From Hexactinellida sp. DTS-2022 (taxonomy: Eukaryota; Porifera; Hexactinellida), in the NCBI GenBank assembly GCA_028753945.1, contig JAPNXP010000006.1, positions 1,302,001 through 1,366,000 on the forward strand: 64,000 nucleotides of DNA. The letters run 5' to 3'. Below, one piece after another: positions 1-12,900 of the stretch (the stretch's first letter is position 1; every line of letters begins with the position of its first letter). A program made the position numbers and the translations under genes. The notes under the pieces are model-generated. The model was not told the origin of the DNA and made no database searches. It saw nothing but the letters and a program-made list of their open reading frames with translations.

Positions 1-1646
1 GTTTCAGTAAAACTGTTAAATCTATTTCCATTGTTTCAACTTGTAATAAATATATTGATTAAACTTGTTAAATCTTACACTATTGTTTAAACTTGCGATA
101 ATCATATTGATTCCACTTGTGAAATCGAGTTGGCTTCTATTTAATAATTGAAAAACTAAGATTTTACATTCCATAACAACAACAGATTATGTGATTATAT
201 TTACTTCTGCGTGAATATTCTGCACAATGGATACACTGACATAATTAATCGCTCTGTCTTCAACTTATAGAGACTGTTCCAATTAGATTATTGGGGTTAT
301 CGAGTGTGCGGAATAGAAATTTGATAGCCAAATTAATTAATTTATTATTTATGGCAAAATAATTTAAATTAATTATTGTAAGTTGACATTGAAATTGGTG
401 TTATATTAAAATAATATTAATAAATATTTATACTAATTAATTAAATATCATAAATCTCAGAGATCATAGAAGATAGAAACAAACTTTCAATATATCAATT
501 GGCCCTTATGGCACGTGCCACCTATACAAGTGGATCTTGACACCTTGAGGTGATGATGACATCGTCAAAAAAATGTGTTTTTACAATTTTGTGAATTATA
601 TATATCGAATGGGTTGGTTGGTGTTGGGTGATCACCCAACACGCATCTAAAAAATGCTGACTCATCACTTATTATATTCTACTGAAACTTGAATATCTTT
701 GAAATGAAGTGAGCTAAAACGAAACTTCCAACTCATTAAGAGTCGTTGCCTTTTGAAACACCTTTCTGAAATAATTTAACACCTTCATAGTGATGATGAC
801 ATGGCGGAAAAAATCCAAAATTGCATCTGTACCGACAGCATGTTCCTTTGGAGGCACTATCAATAAAACAACCACCAAAATATAGTGCCACCAAAGGAAC
901 ATGCATCGGCACAGCTGCAATTTTGGATTTTTTTTATTTTTTCTCCGTAGCAGGTGCCCTGGCCACACCTGTATACATTGAGGGCTGAAATTTGGCATGT
1001 AGTTGCGGAGTGACCGTCTAATTTGCACCTGGGGTTACGATTTTTTATCAAATGATTTCAACACCTATTTAAACTAATTATGGCTCATAACATGAAATAA
1101 TTAATATTGAGCTTGATAAAATTTACATGTACGGATAGAGAAGTAAATTCTACACCTTTTGGCAATTCACAAATGTTCCAATTTAGCCTAGGTTTGTGCC
1201 ATAATTGGGGTGCCAATCTCCTGTGTTTCCTCACACTTCAGATTCAATAAAACTGTTAAATCTAATTCTATTGTTTCAACTTATAATAATTATATTGATT
1301 TAACTTGTTAAATCTATCACTATTGTTTCAACTTGGGATAAATATATTGATCTAACTTATAAATTCCAGCTGGCTTCTATTTAATTCTAGTATTACTATA
1401 CAATGGATTAAATAAAATAATTTAATATAAGGAATTTGTTGACTTAACTCATTCACCGTGGATAACATTGCTAAAATAAATAACTAATAATATAATTAAT
1501 TATCAATACATAATGAATGAATGGCAGTAAACTCAAGATGGTTTATGATAGAAACAAACATCAAATTTATCTACCGTTCAATTTGACTCGGACTAATTAA
1601 CAAATGGTTCTTGACACCTTGAGGCGTTGATGACTTGGCGAAAAAA
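1..1646. repeat. Overlapping copies of a dispersed repeat (left block)
   Basis: Bases 1-935 are one copy of a dispersed repeat whose start lies outside the window. The stretch around 60-330 matches 15370-15580, and 460-935 matches 15935-16395, including an 18-base hairpin-like core containing GGGTGATCACCC. Bases about 1030-1400 hold part of a second copy. No gene is visible; short reading frames here are translations of repeat. Confidence 0.75.
811..932. repeat. Palindromic MITE, copy 1
   Basis: A roughly 120-base element whose two arms are nearly reverse complements. It opens with AATCCAAAATTGCA and closes with TGCAATTTTGGATT, and both arms carry CATGTTCCTTTGG or its complement. The same element recurs at 1647, 16266, 27883, 51153 and 51703, with a half copy near 6447. 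Confidence 0.85.
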
Positions 1647-1768
1647 AAATCCAAAATTGCAGCCTGTGCCGACAGCATGTTCCTTTGGAGGCACTATCAA
1701 TAAACCACCAACAAGATATAGTGCCACCAAAGGAACATGCGACGGCACAGCTGCAATTTTGGATTTTA
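1647..1768. repeat. Palindromic MITE, copy 2
   Basis: Same element as at 811-932, with arms pairing over about 50 bases around a short CAATAAACCACC loop. It directly abuts a copy of the second dispersed repeat that starts TGTGCCGACTATAC. Confidence 0.85.
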
Positions 1769-1770
1769 CT

Positions 1771-2281
1771 GTGCCGACTATACTATAGTATAGTGGCCCA
1801 GTTCTAATCTTACTGCCTTGGTTATTAATATTATTGGTCCGTATCGTCTCCACAGAACAGAGTTATAATTTCTAAGAACTAAAATTTTCAGGATATGTGT
1901 CTCATGGGTTACAGATGTGCACCTGGGGTCACGATTTTGTATTACATTTTTTTGGACACATTTTTTCACCTGTTTAATATTGAAACAGGAACAATAAATA
2001 GTACCCGAAAATTAAATTTATATGCATTCGATAGAGAATTAAATTCTACACCTTTTCACAGTGCACGAATTTTCAAATTGTACTTAGTTTGTGCCACAAT
2101 TGAGTTGCAAGTTTCCTTTGTTTACTAACACTTCAGTTCAATTGAAAGTGTTAAATCTAATTCTCTTGTTTTAACTCGTTATTATTATATTGATTCAACT
2201 GGTGAGATCGAGTAGGCTTCTATTTTCCAATTGAAAACTAAGATTCTACATTCCATAACAACGACAGATTATGTGATTATA
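1771..2281. repeat. Dispersed repeat family B, copy 1
   Basis: Begins TGTGCCGACTATACTATAG and contains CTCATGGGTTACAGATGTGC and a CAGAACAGAGTT block. Related copies lie at 14957-15560, 32838-33655 and 50792-50960. This copy stops at 2280, where a TA is followed by CAGGTAAACCTCCC, the likely terminus of an inserted pogo/Tigger-type element. Confidence 0.8.
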
Positions 2282-2419
2282 CAGGTAAACCTCCCAAAGC
2301 GGCACCAATCGGGAGAATGATTTTGTGCCGCTTCTCGGAGGTTGCCGCTACTCGGAGGTTGCTCGTATACACCCTTAATATATTATTCAAAAGCTTAATA
2401 GCATATATTGATACTAATA

Positions 2420-2518
2420 CAGTAGTAATCGGTTATAAGAACATCGGTTACATGAATCTAAATTGGTTATAAAGACGTTTTTCTCTACTTCCGATGCTCT
2501 TATAACCGATTACTACTG
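2420..2518. repeat. Tc1/pogo-type MITE (ATCGGTTATAAG family)
   Basis: About 99 bases with inverted ends CAGTAGTAATCGGTTATAAG and its complement. It resembles MITEs at 34679, 38361, 54649 and 63720, whose ends read CCGGTTATAAG. Confidence 0.7.
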
Positions 2519-2523
2519 GGGGC

Positions 2524-4919
2524 CTAATTAATACTAAAAAAATCACTAAGGGATGATTGGCTCAATCCCTTGAGCTTGTAGTCCACGCATGATTCTATTG
2601 TGGCAGCAATCCCCGATGCCTCTGCTCCATGGCCACGCACTTCCAAGAACTTTTGAACATTTTCCAGGGCCACTATCACCTCTTTATAAGTATTCAACAC
2701 TAGTGGAGCATCCTCTACAATTTCTACATCTTCAATGTGGTCACTTTCCGGATCTGTGATCTCACCTTCTTGGGCAGGTTGACCGATATCTTTCAAAAAA
2801 TTGTCTTCCCAATTACAATCTAGATTTGTACACACTGACCCATCGCAATGTATATATTCATTTACGTTACAACCTTCATGAACGGTCTTGTCAATAAGAG
2901 TCTGTAGTCCTATTAGATATTGATCTGATTCTAAAAATGGGTCATCGCTGTCATCATTTCGTAGAGTCCACGATTAATAACATCCATGGAACCACTCAGA
3001 ATACCAGCATTTCTGAAACATTTAGAAATAGTTTCAGGATTAACCATGTCCCAAGCATTGGGACATGGTTAATCCTGAAAAGGCAATCCCATTGGATTGC
3101 CTTAAGTATATTCACTGATTTAGAAACATCAGATGCTGTGTCGCATTCATCAATCTTAGCAAGAACATATCTCAGAAAAAAGCGGCGATAGTGAACTTTG
3201 AAATTTTGTATGACCCCAAGATCTAGAGGCTGAAGCTTGGATGTAGTATTTGCAGGTAGAAAGCAAATGCTAATATTCGTGAATTTTCCTAGTAGATAAT
3301 CTGGATGGCATCCTGCATTATCCATGAATAGTAAGACTGAGCGAGATTCGCGAATCAATCTGGAATTTATTCGCGTGAGAATAGTTTTTAGGATATCAGC
3401 AGTCATCCAAGCTTTCTTCTGATCAAAATATATAACAGGCAACATACTTTTATCCATTTTCCCGAAGCATCTTGGATTTTTCGATTTCCAAATGACTACA
3501 GGTGTTTCTTTTTCACCAGTAGCTGTGACTATAAGAGTCACTGTCAGTCTCTGTTTGCATTTTTTCCCTCCTGGACATCGTTTTCCTTTCTCTATGAATC
3601 CACGATCAGGCAAAGCCTGACAAAATAAACCAGTTTCATCTAGATTCCAGATATCTTGTTTTCTATAGCCATGCACAATCTCTGGTAACCTCTCCTTCCA
3701 AGAGTCAATCGTCGTTCCAGCTACATCACCAGATTCTCCACAGACTTTTAATTCTTTCATGTTATATCGTTTTTTCCATTTCTCCAACCATGGCCTACTT
3801 AATATACGGCTATATATGTTTCCGAGAAGGCCAAGAAAGAAGAAGGCCAGTTTCTAATTTTCATTTTAGGATAAACTATGCCTCCTATTGTTGTTATTTG
3901 GGTTGTATATGTGGTAATCAACCATTGCGAGTCGAATGGAACCACTTTTGAGAATCTCAGATTTGTGGTTAAGCTGTTTAGGCGCAATTTAATGATGACG
4001 GTAACAATTTATGGTAAAATGAATTTTTTCAAATATCATTAATTTCAGTTTCTTCCTACTTTCTAATAATTTTATAATAGGAATACTAATATAGGGATAT
4101 ATTTCATACCCCAAAGGCTACTAAATCACAAAATGGCGACATTCTAAAAAAATGAAAAATTATAAAGCAACCACATGCTAAAATACAAGTAGTATCCGAA
4201 TTAAAACTTACTATTTTCGTACATAAAACGTATATAATTGCTGGTTTATATATATTCATTATCAATATATATCCGGAAAATGTATTCGAAGTATATTAGC
4301 AAATTATTTTCATTTTCTCGCAGTTCTTTATACTCAAATTTTATATTTTTGTATATTTGTGGTGTCATCATTAAATTGCGCCTAAACAGCTTAACCACAA
4401 ATCTGAGATTCTCAAAAGTGGTTCCATTGGACTCGCAATGGTTGATTACCCCATATACAACCCGAATAATAACAATAGGAGGCATAGTTTATCCTAAAAT
4501 GAAAATTAGAAACTGGCCTTCTTCTTTCTTGGCCTTCTCGGGAACATATATAGCAGTATATTAAGTAGGCCATGCTCCAACCAGCCATTGCTCGCTTTAA
4601 AATGATGCTCCCCGAGGCGTGTAGCGATCTGCATTCCCATTTCAATCAGTTGTGGGCCCCCTGGGTAAATCTTTTTCGAGCATGCAAGAGTGTACCATTC
4701 ATATAACAACCTATTAGTTTCAGTATATTTTGATATGCGCTCAATCTTCCCACTGAACACTCGGCTTCCTGAAACATTTTTGAGATACAAAGACATGATA
4801 GAATCCTTACTCCTCAGTATTTTAGATATTTGTGTTTTTCCACATCCGAAAATCTTCCCTAAGGCTGCTATTTTAATTCCAGGATTGTTTTCATGTGTCT
4901 TGATTACATCTACTCTCAT
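2524..4919 (-). pseudogene. Tigger/pogo (DDE_1, CENP-B-like) transposase, broken
   Basis: Reading the minus strand from 4919, the first part (to about 4584) is the CENP-B-type helix-turn-helix region, with KIAALGKIFGCGKTQISKIL followed by the second HTH. The catalytic part runs from 3787 to about 3080 and shows the DDE_1 signatures WNLDETGLF (first Asp), [11 protein letters not shown] (second Asp) and [12 protein letters not shown] (third Asp). The acidic tail ends at 2524 with QSSLSDFF, typical of Tigger proteins. The frame is broken twice: a foldback element splits HTH from catalytic core, and a local inverted duplication near 3040-3110 replaces the segment after the third Asp. It is therefore dead as it stands. 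The family moves Tigger elements by cut and paste at TA sites. Confidence 0.92.
3789..4574. mobile_element. Foldback element inserted in the Tigger transposase
   Basis: About 786 bases with long inverted arms: 3789-3966 is nearly the reverse complement of 4370-4574. The ends read CATGGCCTACTTAATAT. The 9-base direct repeat CTCCAACCA flanks it at 3782-3790 and 4575-4583; the last two bases may belong to the terminal repeat, giving a 7-base duplication. It has no coding capacity. The interior (about 3967-4369) is AT-rich and unrecognised. Confidence 0.88.
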
Positions 4920-5650
4920 TTGTAACGTTAATTAATGTTTGTGAAGACTTCAAATGTTTAATTAAATTAATTAAAGATTAATTATTACAAATAGAAATTA
5001 GGAATACGTGCTAGTATTTACGTTACTATTTTGAATAATAGAATTGACATCATCATCAAATTGTAAAATATTTCAACTTCCAAGTGTTTTAATTGCACTT
5101 GTATGAAACACATATTCACTTACAAACCAATCAATAACAGTCATTATCTTTAGTAGGCTTATGTAATATGTTCTATTGTATTCAGTATACTATAGTATAG
5201 AGTAATTACAATATGGAGAAGATGGCTGATTTATGTAAATAATCGATAATAAAACGTAGAATTGATTAGCGACCTAATAATTTTAATTGATATATAGAAA
5301 GAACATCCTTAGGAGAATACAACCTCTATATTTTCAATAACTAATTCGAATTATTAAAGAGTCACTGGACCAGAATACAAATTTCGATATAACTGACGAA
5401 CAAAAGCGAAATTGAGAAATCAGGCTTCGAGGTGATCATCTCCAGGAAATTCTATATCTCCTGTCCAAATTTGAAATCTCTATCACCAATGGTTTAGTCA
5501 GGCCATCGCGGACGGCCGGCCGGCCGGAAGTCCGACAGAGGTAAATTCAAGTGTGCACTTATAGTATAAAACTATAGTAGGACCCTACTATAACGTTTTT
5601 TACTAGAAGAAGCACACTAAAAAGGGTTGTATTTTGTTGAGTTCGCTTGG
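4920..5650. other. Intergenic, no gene seen
   Basis: AT-rich DNA without a convincing reading frame. A short GC palindrome, GGCCGGCCGGCC, sits near 5513-5527, and an ACTATAGT-containing stretch near 5560. Nothing else recognised. Confidence 0.6.
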
Positions 5651-5679
5651 GTGTTTAGGATGTATTTATTATAGTTACA

Positions 5680-6198
5680 GAGGATCCAGTAGCCAGACTA
5701 ACATTACCAGAACTTCTCAACCCTCCCTGCACTGACTCGGCTAACTCAGAATTGTCATGCGATGCGAATAATATAGCGTTTGTACCGCAATACACCATGG
5801 ATGCTGATCTGCAATATTGTTGTTCTGTTTGCTCAAAGAAGTTTGCTCGCAAGCAGCATTTGCGTCAGCACTTGAGTGTGCATAGCGGATACAAGCCGTA
5901 TCACTGTAGTTTCTGTGTTCGTAAATTCCTGTATCCTTCTCTCCTGAGAGAACATCTGAAATTACACATTGAACCTCCTTTCCAGTGCACACATTGTACG
6001 CAGAAATTCATTCATAAAAAGATGTTTGATAAACACGTGCGAACACATCTTCCTGGGAAACCATTTTAGTGTAAGGAATGTGGTAAGTATTCTAGAAGTC
6101 GTGCGATGTTAAAAATGCACTCGGATAAAATGCATGTTTCAACAAAGTTGTTGACAAGTGAGACAAATCTGCAAATGAGTGTGCCTTCACAGTTATAA
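5680..6198 (+). pseudogene. C2H2 zinc-finger protein fragment with in-frame stop
   Basis: The frame opens behind a possible splice acceptor (ends TTACAG at about 5679) and encodes three C2H2 fingers: YCCSVCSKKFARKQHLRQH, YHCSFCVRKFLYPSLLREH and FQCTHCTQKFIHKKMFDKH. The linkers are of TGEKPY type. A TAG stop at 6067-6069 sits exactly where finger four would begin. The same frame then continues with CKECGKYSRSRAMLKMH and runs on to a TAA at 6196. Read in full it has four fingers and would be a DNA-binding regulator. With the stop it is a pseudogene, an allele or a truncated protein. No upstream exons were found, and no specific orthologue is recognised. Confidence 0.75.
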
Positions 6199-6990
6199 CA
6201 ACAAAAGATTGAACCTTTTATACAAGATTTCAGTGTATATGAATATAAGTATCCCATTGAACTGTTGTATGTTAGTAGTAATTGTTTATCATTAATGTCT
6301 AATTGTTTAAGATCAACCATTTTCAACACTGGAAAGGTCATTACTCATTAGTAGTATTAACATCAAAACCACCTTTGTGAATCTGGTTTTTATATTAAAA
6401 AGTGCTTGTTATGAAAAAATTTATTTTCAGATAAGAATAGTAAGAAAAAATTCAAAATTGGAAGCTGTGCCGAGATCATTTCCCTTTGGATTTCTTGATA
6501 ATAAGATTTAAGTTTATTTCTATTCCCCTATATCTTTAATACAATCCGGACAATCAAGCACACAAACACACAACAATCGTTTTCATTATATTATAATATA
6601 CAAAATTCATTTTTCAATGCACCATACCGTCCAAGTTCAACAATACGTTCTCGTTCATTTTCCAGGGTCCGGAGTATATTGACATTATTCTATATCTAAA
6701 CTATTTATAAAATGTTTTTTCTTCTAAATAATAGACGCGTTACAAATATGAATTTACTCGAACATAATATTTTACTCTATTTCTATAAATCAGTTTTGTT
6801 CAAACTATTTGAACAACTTACTAGATACTGTGAACCTCTCCCTTGATTAATTACTTTATTAATCAAAGGATTTTAAATAATATAATAATTCATAAATACA
6901 GCTAGGATCAGGTTAATGATCGAAATCATACCATTTTATAATTTATACAATGTTTATTATATTTATTTATATTTTCCCTAGAATAGCCTG
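6199..6990. other. Upstream region of the RdRP fusion gene
   Basis: No gene seen. A degenerate half of the palindromic MITE lies at about 6447-6490. The DNA just before 6991 is very AT-rich and ends TTTTCCCTAG at 6972-6981, a good 3-prime splice site. The gene may therefore have an upstream noncoding or short coding exon that cannot be identified here. Confidence 0.5.
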
Positions 6991-9900
6991 ATGAATTGTG
7001 GTGGCTGTAATATAGAACTATTAAGATTGGATGACGTCTGTTTCTTCTTGCTTAATACTTCTAAAACTGTGCATTTTATAGTTAAGACTGAGAGGCAAAT
7101 TTTCGCACAGACTAATCTGAAAAGCAATTGGGAATCCAAGAAGATTACAATCGTGAACTGTATTCACTGCGACTTTGTAGTTGGTAAGAAACTGCCTATA
7201 GGCCCTAATAAAGCTGATGTCATCGCTTTCGGTTGTGAGAAAGTTCGGGTATTTAGTTTGGTTAGGACTAGACTTGACAAGTGGGGATTTTTGTATAATC
7301 ATTCGCCGTACAACTCGATTGAACAGAGAACATTGGATGATTTCTTTGGTCGAAACTATTGCTTGTCTCCAAGACAGAATTATATCCCTATACTACAAAC
7401 TAGTATAAAAATTAATTTCGCAGATATAAGTAATATGTCACATTTCGCGGTTAATGACATTCTAATGTCAAGTGTAACACCTAGAGATTATCAGCTCTCT
7501 TGTTACATAGAGGCTCTACAGCGAGACTTAGTTATTGTACTGCCAACTGGATCTGGTAAGACCTTAATAGCGTCATTAGTCGCAGCTAGAATGAATAAAT
7601 TGAATCCCAGTCTCATGACACTGTTCGTTGTAGAGCGTGTTCCGCTCGTCTACCAACAGGGAGAGGCCATCAGTCTAGACACTCATCTTAACGTGTGTCG
7701 TCTCTGTAGCGAGAATAAAACTAGCTTAAAGATTAGACATTTGCGTGAGGGTCAGTTTAATGTGCTTGTATCAACAGCTGGTGCTGTGCTTAACCTGTTT
7801 GACAGTAATGAGTTAGGCATTGAGGCTTTCTGCTTAGTCATACTGGACGAGTGTCATCACACGATTGGACATCATAACTATGTTAAAATCCTTGATATAA
7901 TCAAGTCAGGCGTTTCTCATAATAAACCGAGGATAGTAGGACTGACCGCTTCGCCTCTCTCAGCTAAAAGCGATCTACGTTCTACCACTAAACTCCTGAG
8001 AGAGTTTAGGCAGCTGTTTCTCAATGCCCCTATCTGTCATAACATTCAACTCGATGGGTATACATTTGCGAATCAAAAAATTGAAATAGTTACAGTAACC
8101 AATGGAGATAGTGCTTTTCAGAATTACATACAAATGATACTCGATGGCATGTACATTGTAGCTGATACCATCAATTCTTTACGTGATGAAATTATTATTA
8201 AAAAGGAACAATGGGACGATCCGTATTGTATGATACGTTTAAAGAAATCCTGTGCCATTATAAGACGGGTTTCAAATGAGGTTTTGAGTGCGCAAGTTAA
8301 GCTAATGAGATGCTATATTGCTGCTCTGGAGATAGCAGATTTGGTTGGAGCTACGTATACGAATGAAATTCTCAAAGATACACCATTAGCTTGTAATGTG
8401 CAGTGCGGTTTAATGCAATCACCGCGTCTTATCGCGCTTTTAAATATCCTCATGCATTATCCTGATACTTCTAAAATTATTATATTTGTGCATACAAGAC
8501 AGGCTGGTGAAGTCTTATCTAGAATTCTACAGGAAAATAACGAAATTTCAGATCGATTCTCTCCGTTGAAAATATTCGGCCACGGGGGAGTGCTTGGCAT
8601 GGGCTGGGACAGCGAGCAGGAGCTGGTAATACAAAGGTTCCGTAGCGGTGGCTGCAGCCTGTTGGTTAGCACTTCTGTGTTGGAGGAAGGCTTGGATGTA
8701 CCCGCTTGCGACGTCGTTATTCGGTTCGACGGAATTAGATCTCTAATTTCATTCGCGCAGAGCAAGGGCCGCGCGCGTAAGCTAGAAAACAGTAAATTTG
8801 TACTAATCCTATCTGATAGGCAGAAACGTACATACGATGATATTAAACATCGCGAAATAATACTGAAACAGGCTTTGAACGAAATGGATTCGTTTTCCTC
8901 TGACATATGCCCTTCTAGAACCACACTTATGCTGCAGAACAATGTAAGTGTGTCCAGAGAACATATAATACAAGAATATTTCATTCAGGTTTCAGAGTCT
9001 GCGATTGAGTTTTACATAAGCGGCACACATAACCTTAACAGTTTGCTAGAACAACTTGATAGGATCCTGAACACCGAGAGTTACCTCACTATTAAGCGTA
9101 TTGACGTGGCTAAAGCAAATGCTATATGGAAACGTAAGGGGATATTCCCTGCAGAAGACACGTTAATTATATGCGGCGTACGCTCACGTGACGTCATACA
9201 GTCCTACCGTATCTTGACTACCAAATGGAATTTCTGCATCAACATTATAGATTCAATGCTCTTCGTATGGACGAAATTTCTTATGAATACGAAACAACAA
9301 TTCACTACCTGGCCTGTTGAGAAAATGCAATGGGGATCTTTCATTGATAAATCAACTGTAGCTTTAGCTGAAGAGTACAATGATAATGAAGCCACTATGA
9401 GAATTGTCCATAAACATTCTATTATAATATCTTTGCCTCTTACAGACATTGAAATCGAGATTAGTTTCACTACAATTCATCTGTTTATTCTCGCTTCCTG
9501 GCAAGAAGAACAAGTAACACTATTTATACCATTAACAAGCTGCCCTGTAGCTCGTATTGTACAATATAATGACGATGGATTTATGACAACAACAAGATTG
9601 ACAAGTGATACTTATTGGATTTTAAATTTATTCGCAAAATATCCAGTTCTATCCGTTACACTTCCCTATAAGGCTTCTAATTGGCAACCATTATGGACAA
9701 CTCTCCATAGCTCTGTGATCTTTCCTGTTCCACTTTTCGATTCAAGTATACACATTGTAGACATAGATTCCTCACAAACAACTCAAATGAGCATCACATC
9801 TCCATCTCAGCATTTCTTTGTTAAGCAGCTGGAAGATTGCTTATGGCTGTTGTCTGTATTGAAATGTACACGTACAGTCCGCTTAACACATGATACAGTT

Positions 9901-12900
9901 AATTACATTTACAGGCAAATAACGCAATCTAGTTCTGTTCATGAGGTGAGAGCTATAACAGCAACACTCGCGAAATTCTTAACATTCATCTCATCACCTG
10001 TCACACACTATTTTATTGATATATTAGAATATTTTATTAGAGAATTCAAAATTATTTTGGATTTACAATACCCGTTAATCGAACCACCAAATAACTACCG
10101 TAATATTCAGTATGCCGTTGTAACACCTTCATGTGTGATCTGTCAATTACCAGTCACAATACAATGCAGTAGATTGTATAGGAATTATCCACACACGCGC
10201 TTTCTAATAGTCGCATTTAGAGACGAACAAACTCAACACATCCACAATAAAGAAGTTATTGAACGAATGAGGAAACTGTTGAATATAGGAATTGAGATAA
10301 ATGGTAATCAGTACTATTTTCTATTATCAACCCCGAGTCAATTGAGAGAACGTAGATGTATATTTATATGTGTACCTAACACAATATCTCCTGTTAGTAA
10401 ACTCAATGAGATCCGCGCACAAATATTAGGTCCCACTATAATCTGTGATGAAATAACATATTTTTCTCGCCTTGGATTATTCTCCACTTCGGATATGCCA
10501 GTATGTACCATGGATCAGAGCTCTGTGGGACAGATTAATGATATACGAACCAGCAATGGGATACTATTGACAGACGGAAATGGGAAGATGAATAATGAGT
10601 TAAGCCGTGAAGTATTTTCAAAACTCGGTTATGATCCACACACGAATACACCTTCCGCAGTTCAAATCCGATTTGCCGGTTTTAAAGGTGTACTAACAGT
10701 TGCTAATACAAACGATCCTGACTTTTCTAACGCACTACCTCAGTATAAGATTCTAATCCGTCCGTCAATGAAGAAGATGGAATGGACAGATTCTAGTTTG
10801 AATATAGTGAGTGTACCTCAATACGAACAGTTCTACCTAAACGCATCATTCATTAATCTAATTACAAGTCTGAGTGACCCTCTGAATGAATGGAATCCTA
10901 CAGCAATGCTCAGAGAGCTGCATACTAAAGCGTTAGTGGACTATGGACAAATACTAACTAATATGGAATTAGCTAGTCAAGCAATGAAACAATATCTCTT
11001 CTCCTATATGGATTCTACAATTGAATATTTTGATATTCGTACTGAGCCATATTTCTTATCTCTATTACGTTGCGTATACAATTTTAATGTTAAGAATTTG
11101 ATATCGAAAGCTCGCATTCCTCTGGAGAATGGCGGTCTATTTATGGGCATACCAGACCCCATCGGAGCCCTAGGTGAAGGGGAGATATTCGTACAATACG
11201 AGAGAGATGGGAGAGTTATGAGTATAGTAGAAGGACCCGTTTTATTATACAAACATCCGTGTCTCCATCCCGGAGACCTACTCGCTCCAATGGCTGTTAA
11301 CATAGCAACACTATCTCACCTTAGGAATGTAGTTGTGTTTCCAACTCGTGGTAGAATCTGTCTACCCGCTTCTACGAGTGGTGGGGATTTGGATGGGGAT
11401 TTGTACGCAGTTATCTGGGAATCTAGTCTTATTCCCCCTCAATACTCAATGTACCCAGCTCTCAACTATGGGGAAATAGCAGAGAAAGGTAAAGTCAAGC
11501 AAATAGCTATAGATAAAATCCCATTGTTAGATGATAGTGCGAATATACAACATAGATTATCAGAAGCCTACTGCCGTGTAATTGCTAATGATTCTATCGG
11601 TAAGATAAGCAATCTCCATCTAGCCTTGTGTGATCAGTTGCATGATGGTGCGTGTCACACTCTAGCTATTTCTGTTGCAGAATCTCAGTCGGTAGCAGTA
11701 GACTTTCCTAAGACAGGCGTGGCACCTGTGGTAGCACAGGAAGCTTTGGATTTGGTCAGAGACAAAGGATTCCCAGACTTTATGGAGAAAGAAGGAGTGC
11801 CTTCATACCCTTCCTGTAAGCTATTGGGGGAAATGTATAGGAATGCAAAGTATGTTTGTTATGAAACGAATGAGCTTAGACGTCTTCTGTATGATTCTAA
11901 TGTAAATGTTTTTCACGGACATTCACGAGACATTACAACACATTATCTCTATGTAGCAGGTTGCGAGTTGTACTTGATAGAAGCAGAGAGGTTGTATAGG
12001 GAATATTCAAATGCTATGCAACAAATTATGACGTCATTTGGGATAGAGACTGAAGCTGAGACTGTACTTGGTTTGATATTAAAATGCCATCCATTATTGT
12101 CAGCTGATAAGAAAAAAACAACTAGATCTCTTAACGCGGTTGTACAAGCAGTATTCGCACAATTTCGCGATTTATTCTTTCGAGATGTGTCAGAAGATAA
12201 TTCAACTGAATGCTCGAAAAAGGCATTTGCCTGGTACTATACTGCATACCATCGTGACGACACAACACTATTCTATTCATTTCCTTGGATTATTGGTGAA
12301 TATTTATGTGCTATTTCCCCAAAATTGAAAGATAGAGAGTTTGAATTCCACTCTCTCCTCGGCTCAAGTGTCAGGAAATATATCTATAATAATAAGGAAT
12401 TTATTCTTACAACAGTTGAGTCTAAATTATCCACTTTTCCCATTGTAGAATCTTCTATTGAGAATTATGTAAGCAAAGTTCTTAAATCTCTCGGTCAATC
12501 TATATTCAGTATTTCCTGTTTCGGATCTGTATCACTGTTTCTATGCGAATCTCAATCAGATTTAGATATCTCTATTATTCCTACATCAATAGGTTATGGC
12601 TATATTTTCCCATTACAAAGAGACAGACTCGAATTTAACCAATCTCCATTACAGCAGCAGCGAAAGCATTTGTTAACGAGCTTAGTATTCCCTGCTATAG
12701 ATGGGATCTCACATAGCAAGCTAGACAAATGCACAGCCCAAGTACCAGTTATCTCAATTACAGTAGATTCCCCTATAGATCCAGATAACCAAGTTTCTAT
12801 TGATATCACCATAGACAGTGATGGTGTACAGAAATCTGAGTATATTAAACAGTTGTATTGTAGCACCGGTGGAGTATTCTACGGTTGGCTTTGGATATTA

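Noticed and set aside
714-1051. Two overlapping minus-strand reading frames near 0.7-1.05 kb
   Set aside because: They translate the palindromic MITE and dispersed repeat; the same peptide pieces recur at 1.6, 16.2 and 27.9 kb.
6970-6991. Treating the splice-acceptor-like TTTTCCCTAG as proof of an upstream coding exon
   Set aside because: An upstream exon is possible, but none could be identified, and ATG 6991 precedes the first domain cysteine closely, so the start was kept.
8457-8984. 175-codon antisense frame inside the RdRP gene
   Set aside because: Lies wholly within the helicase coding strand and has no recognisable domain; a shadow of the true frame.
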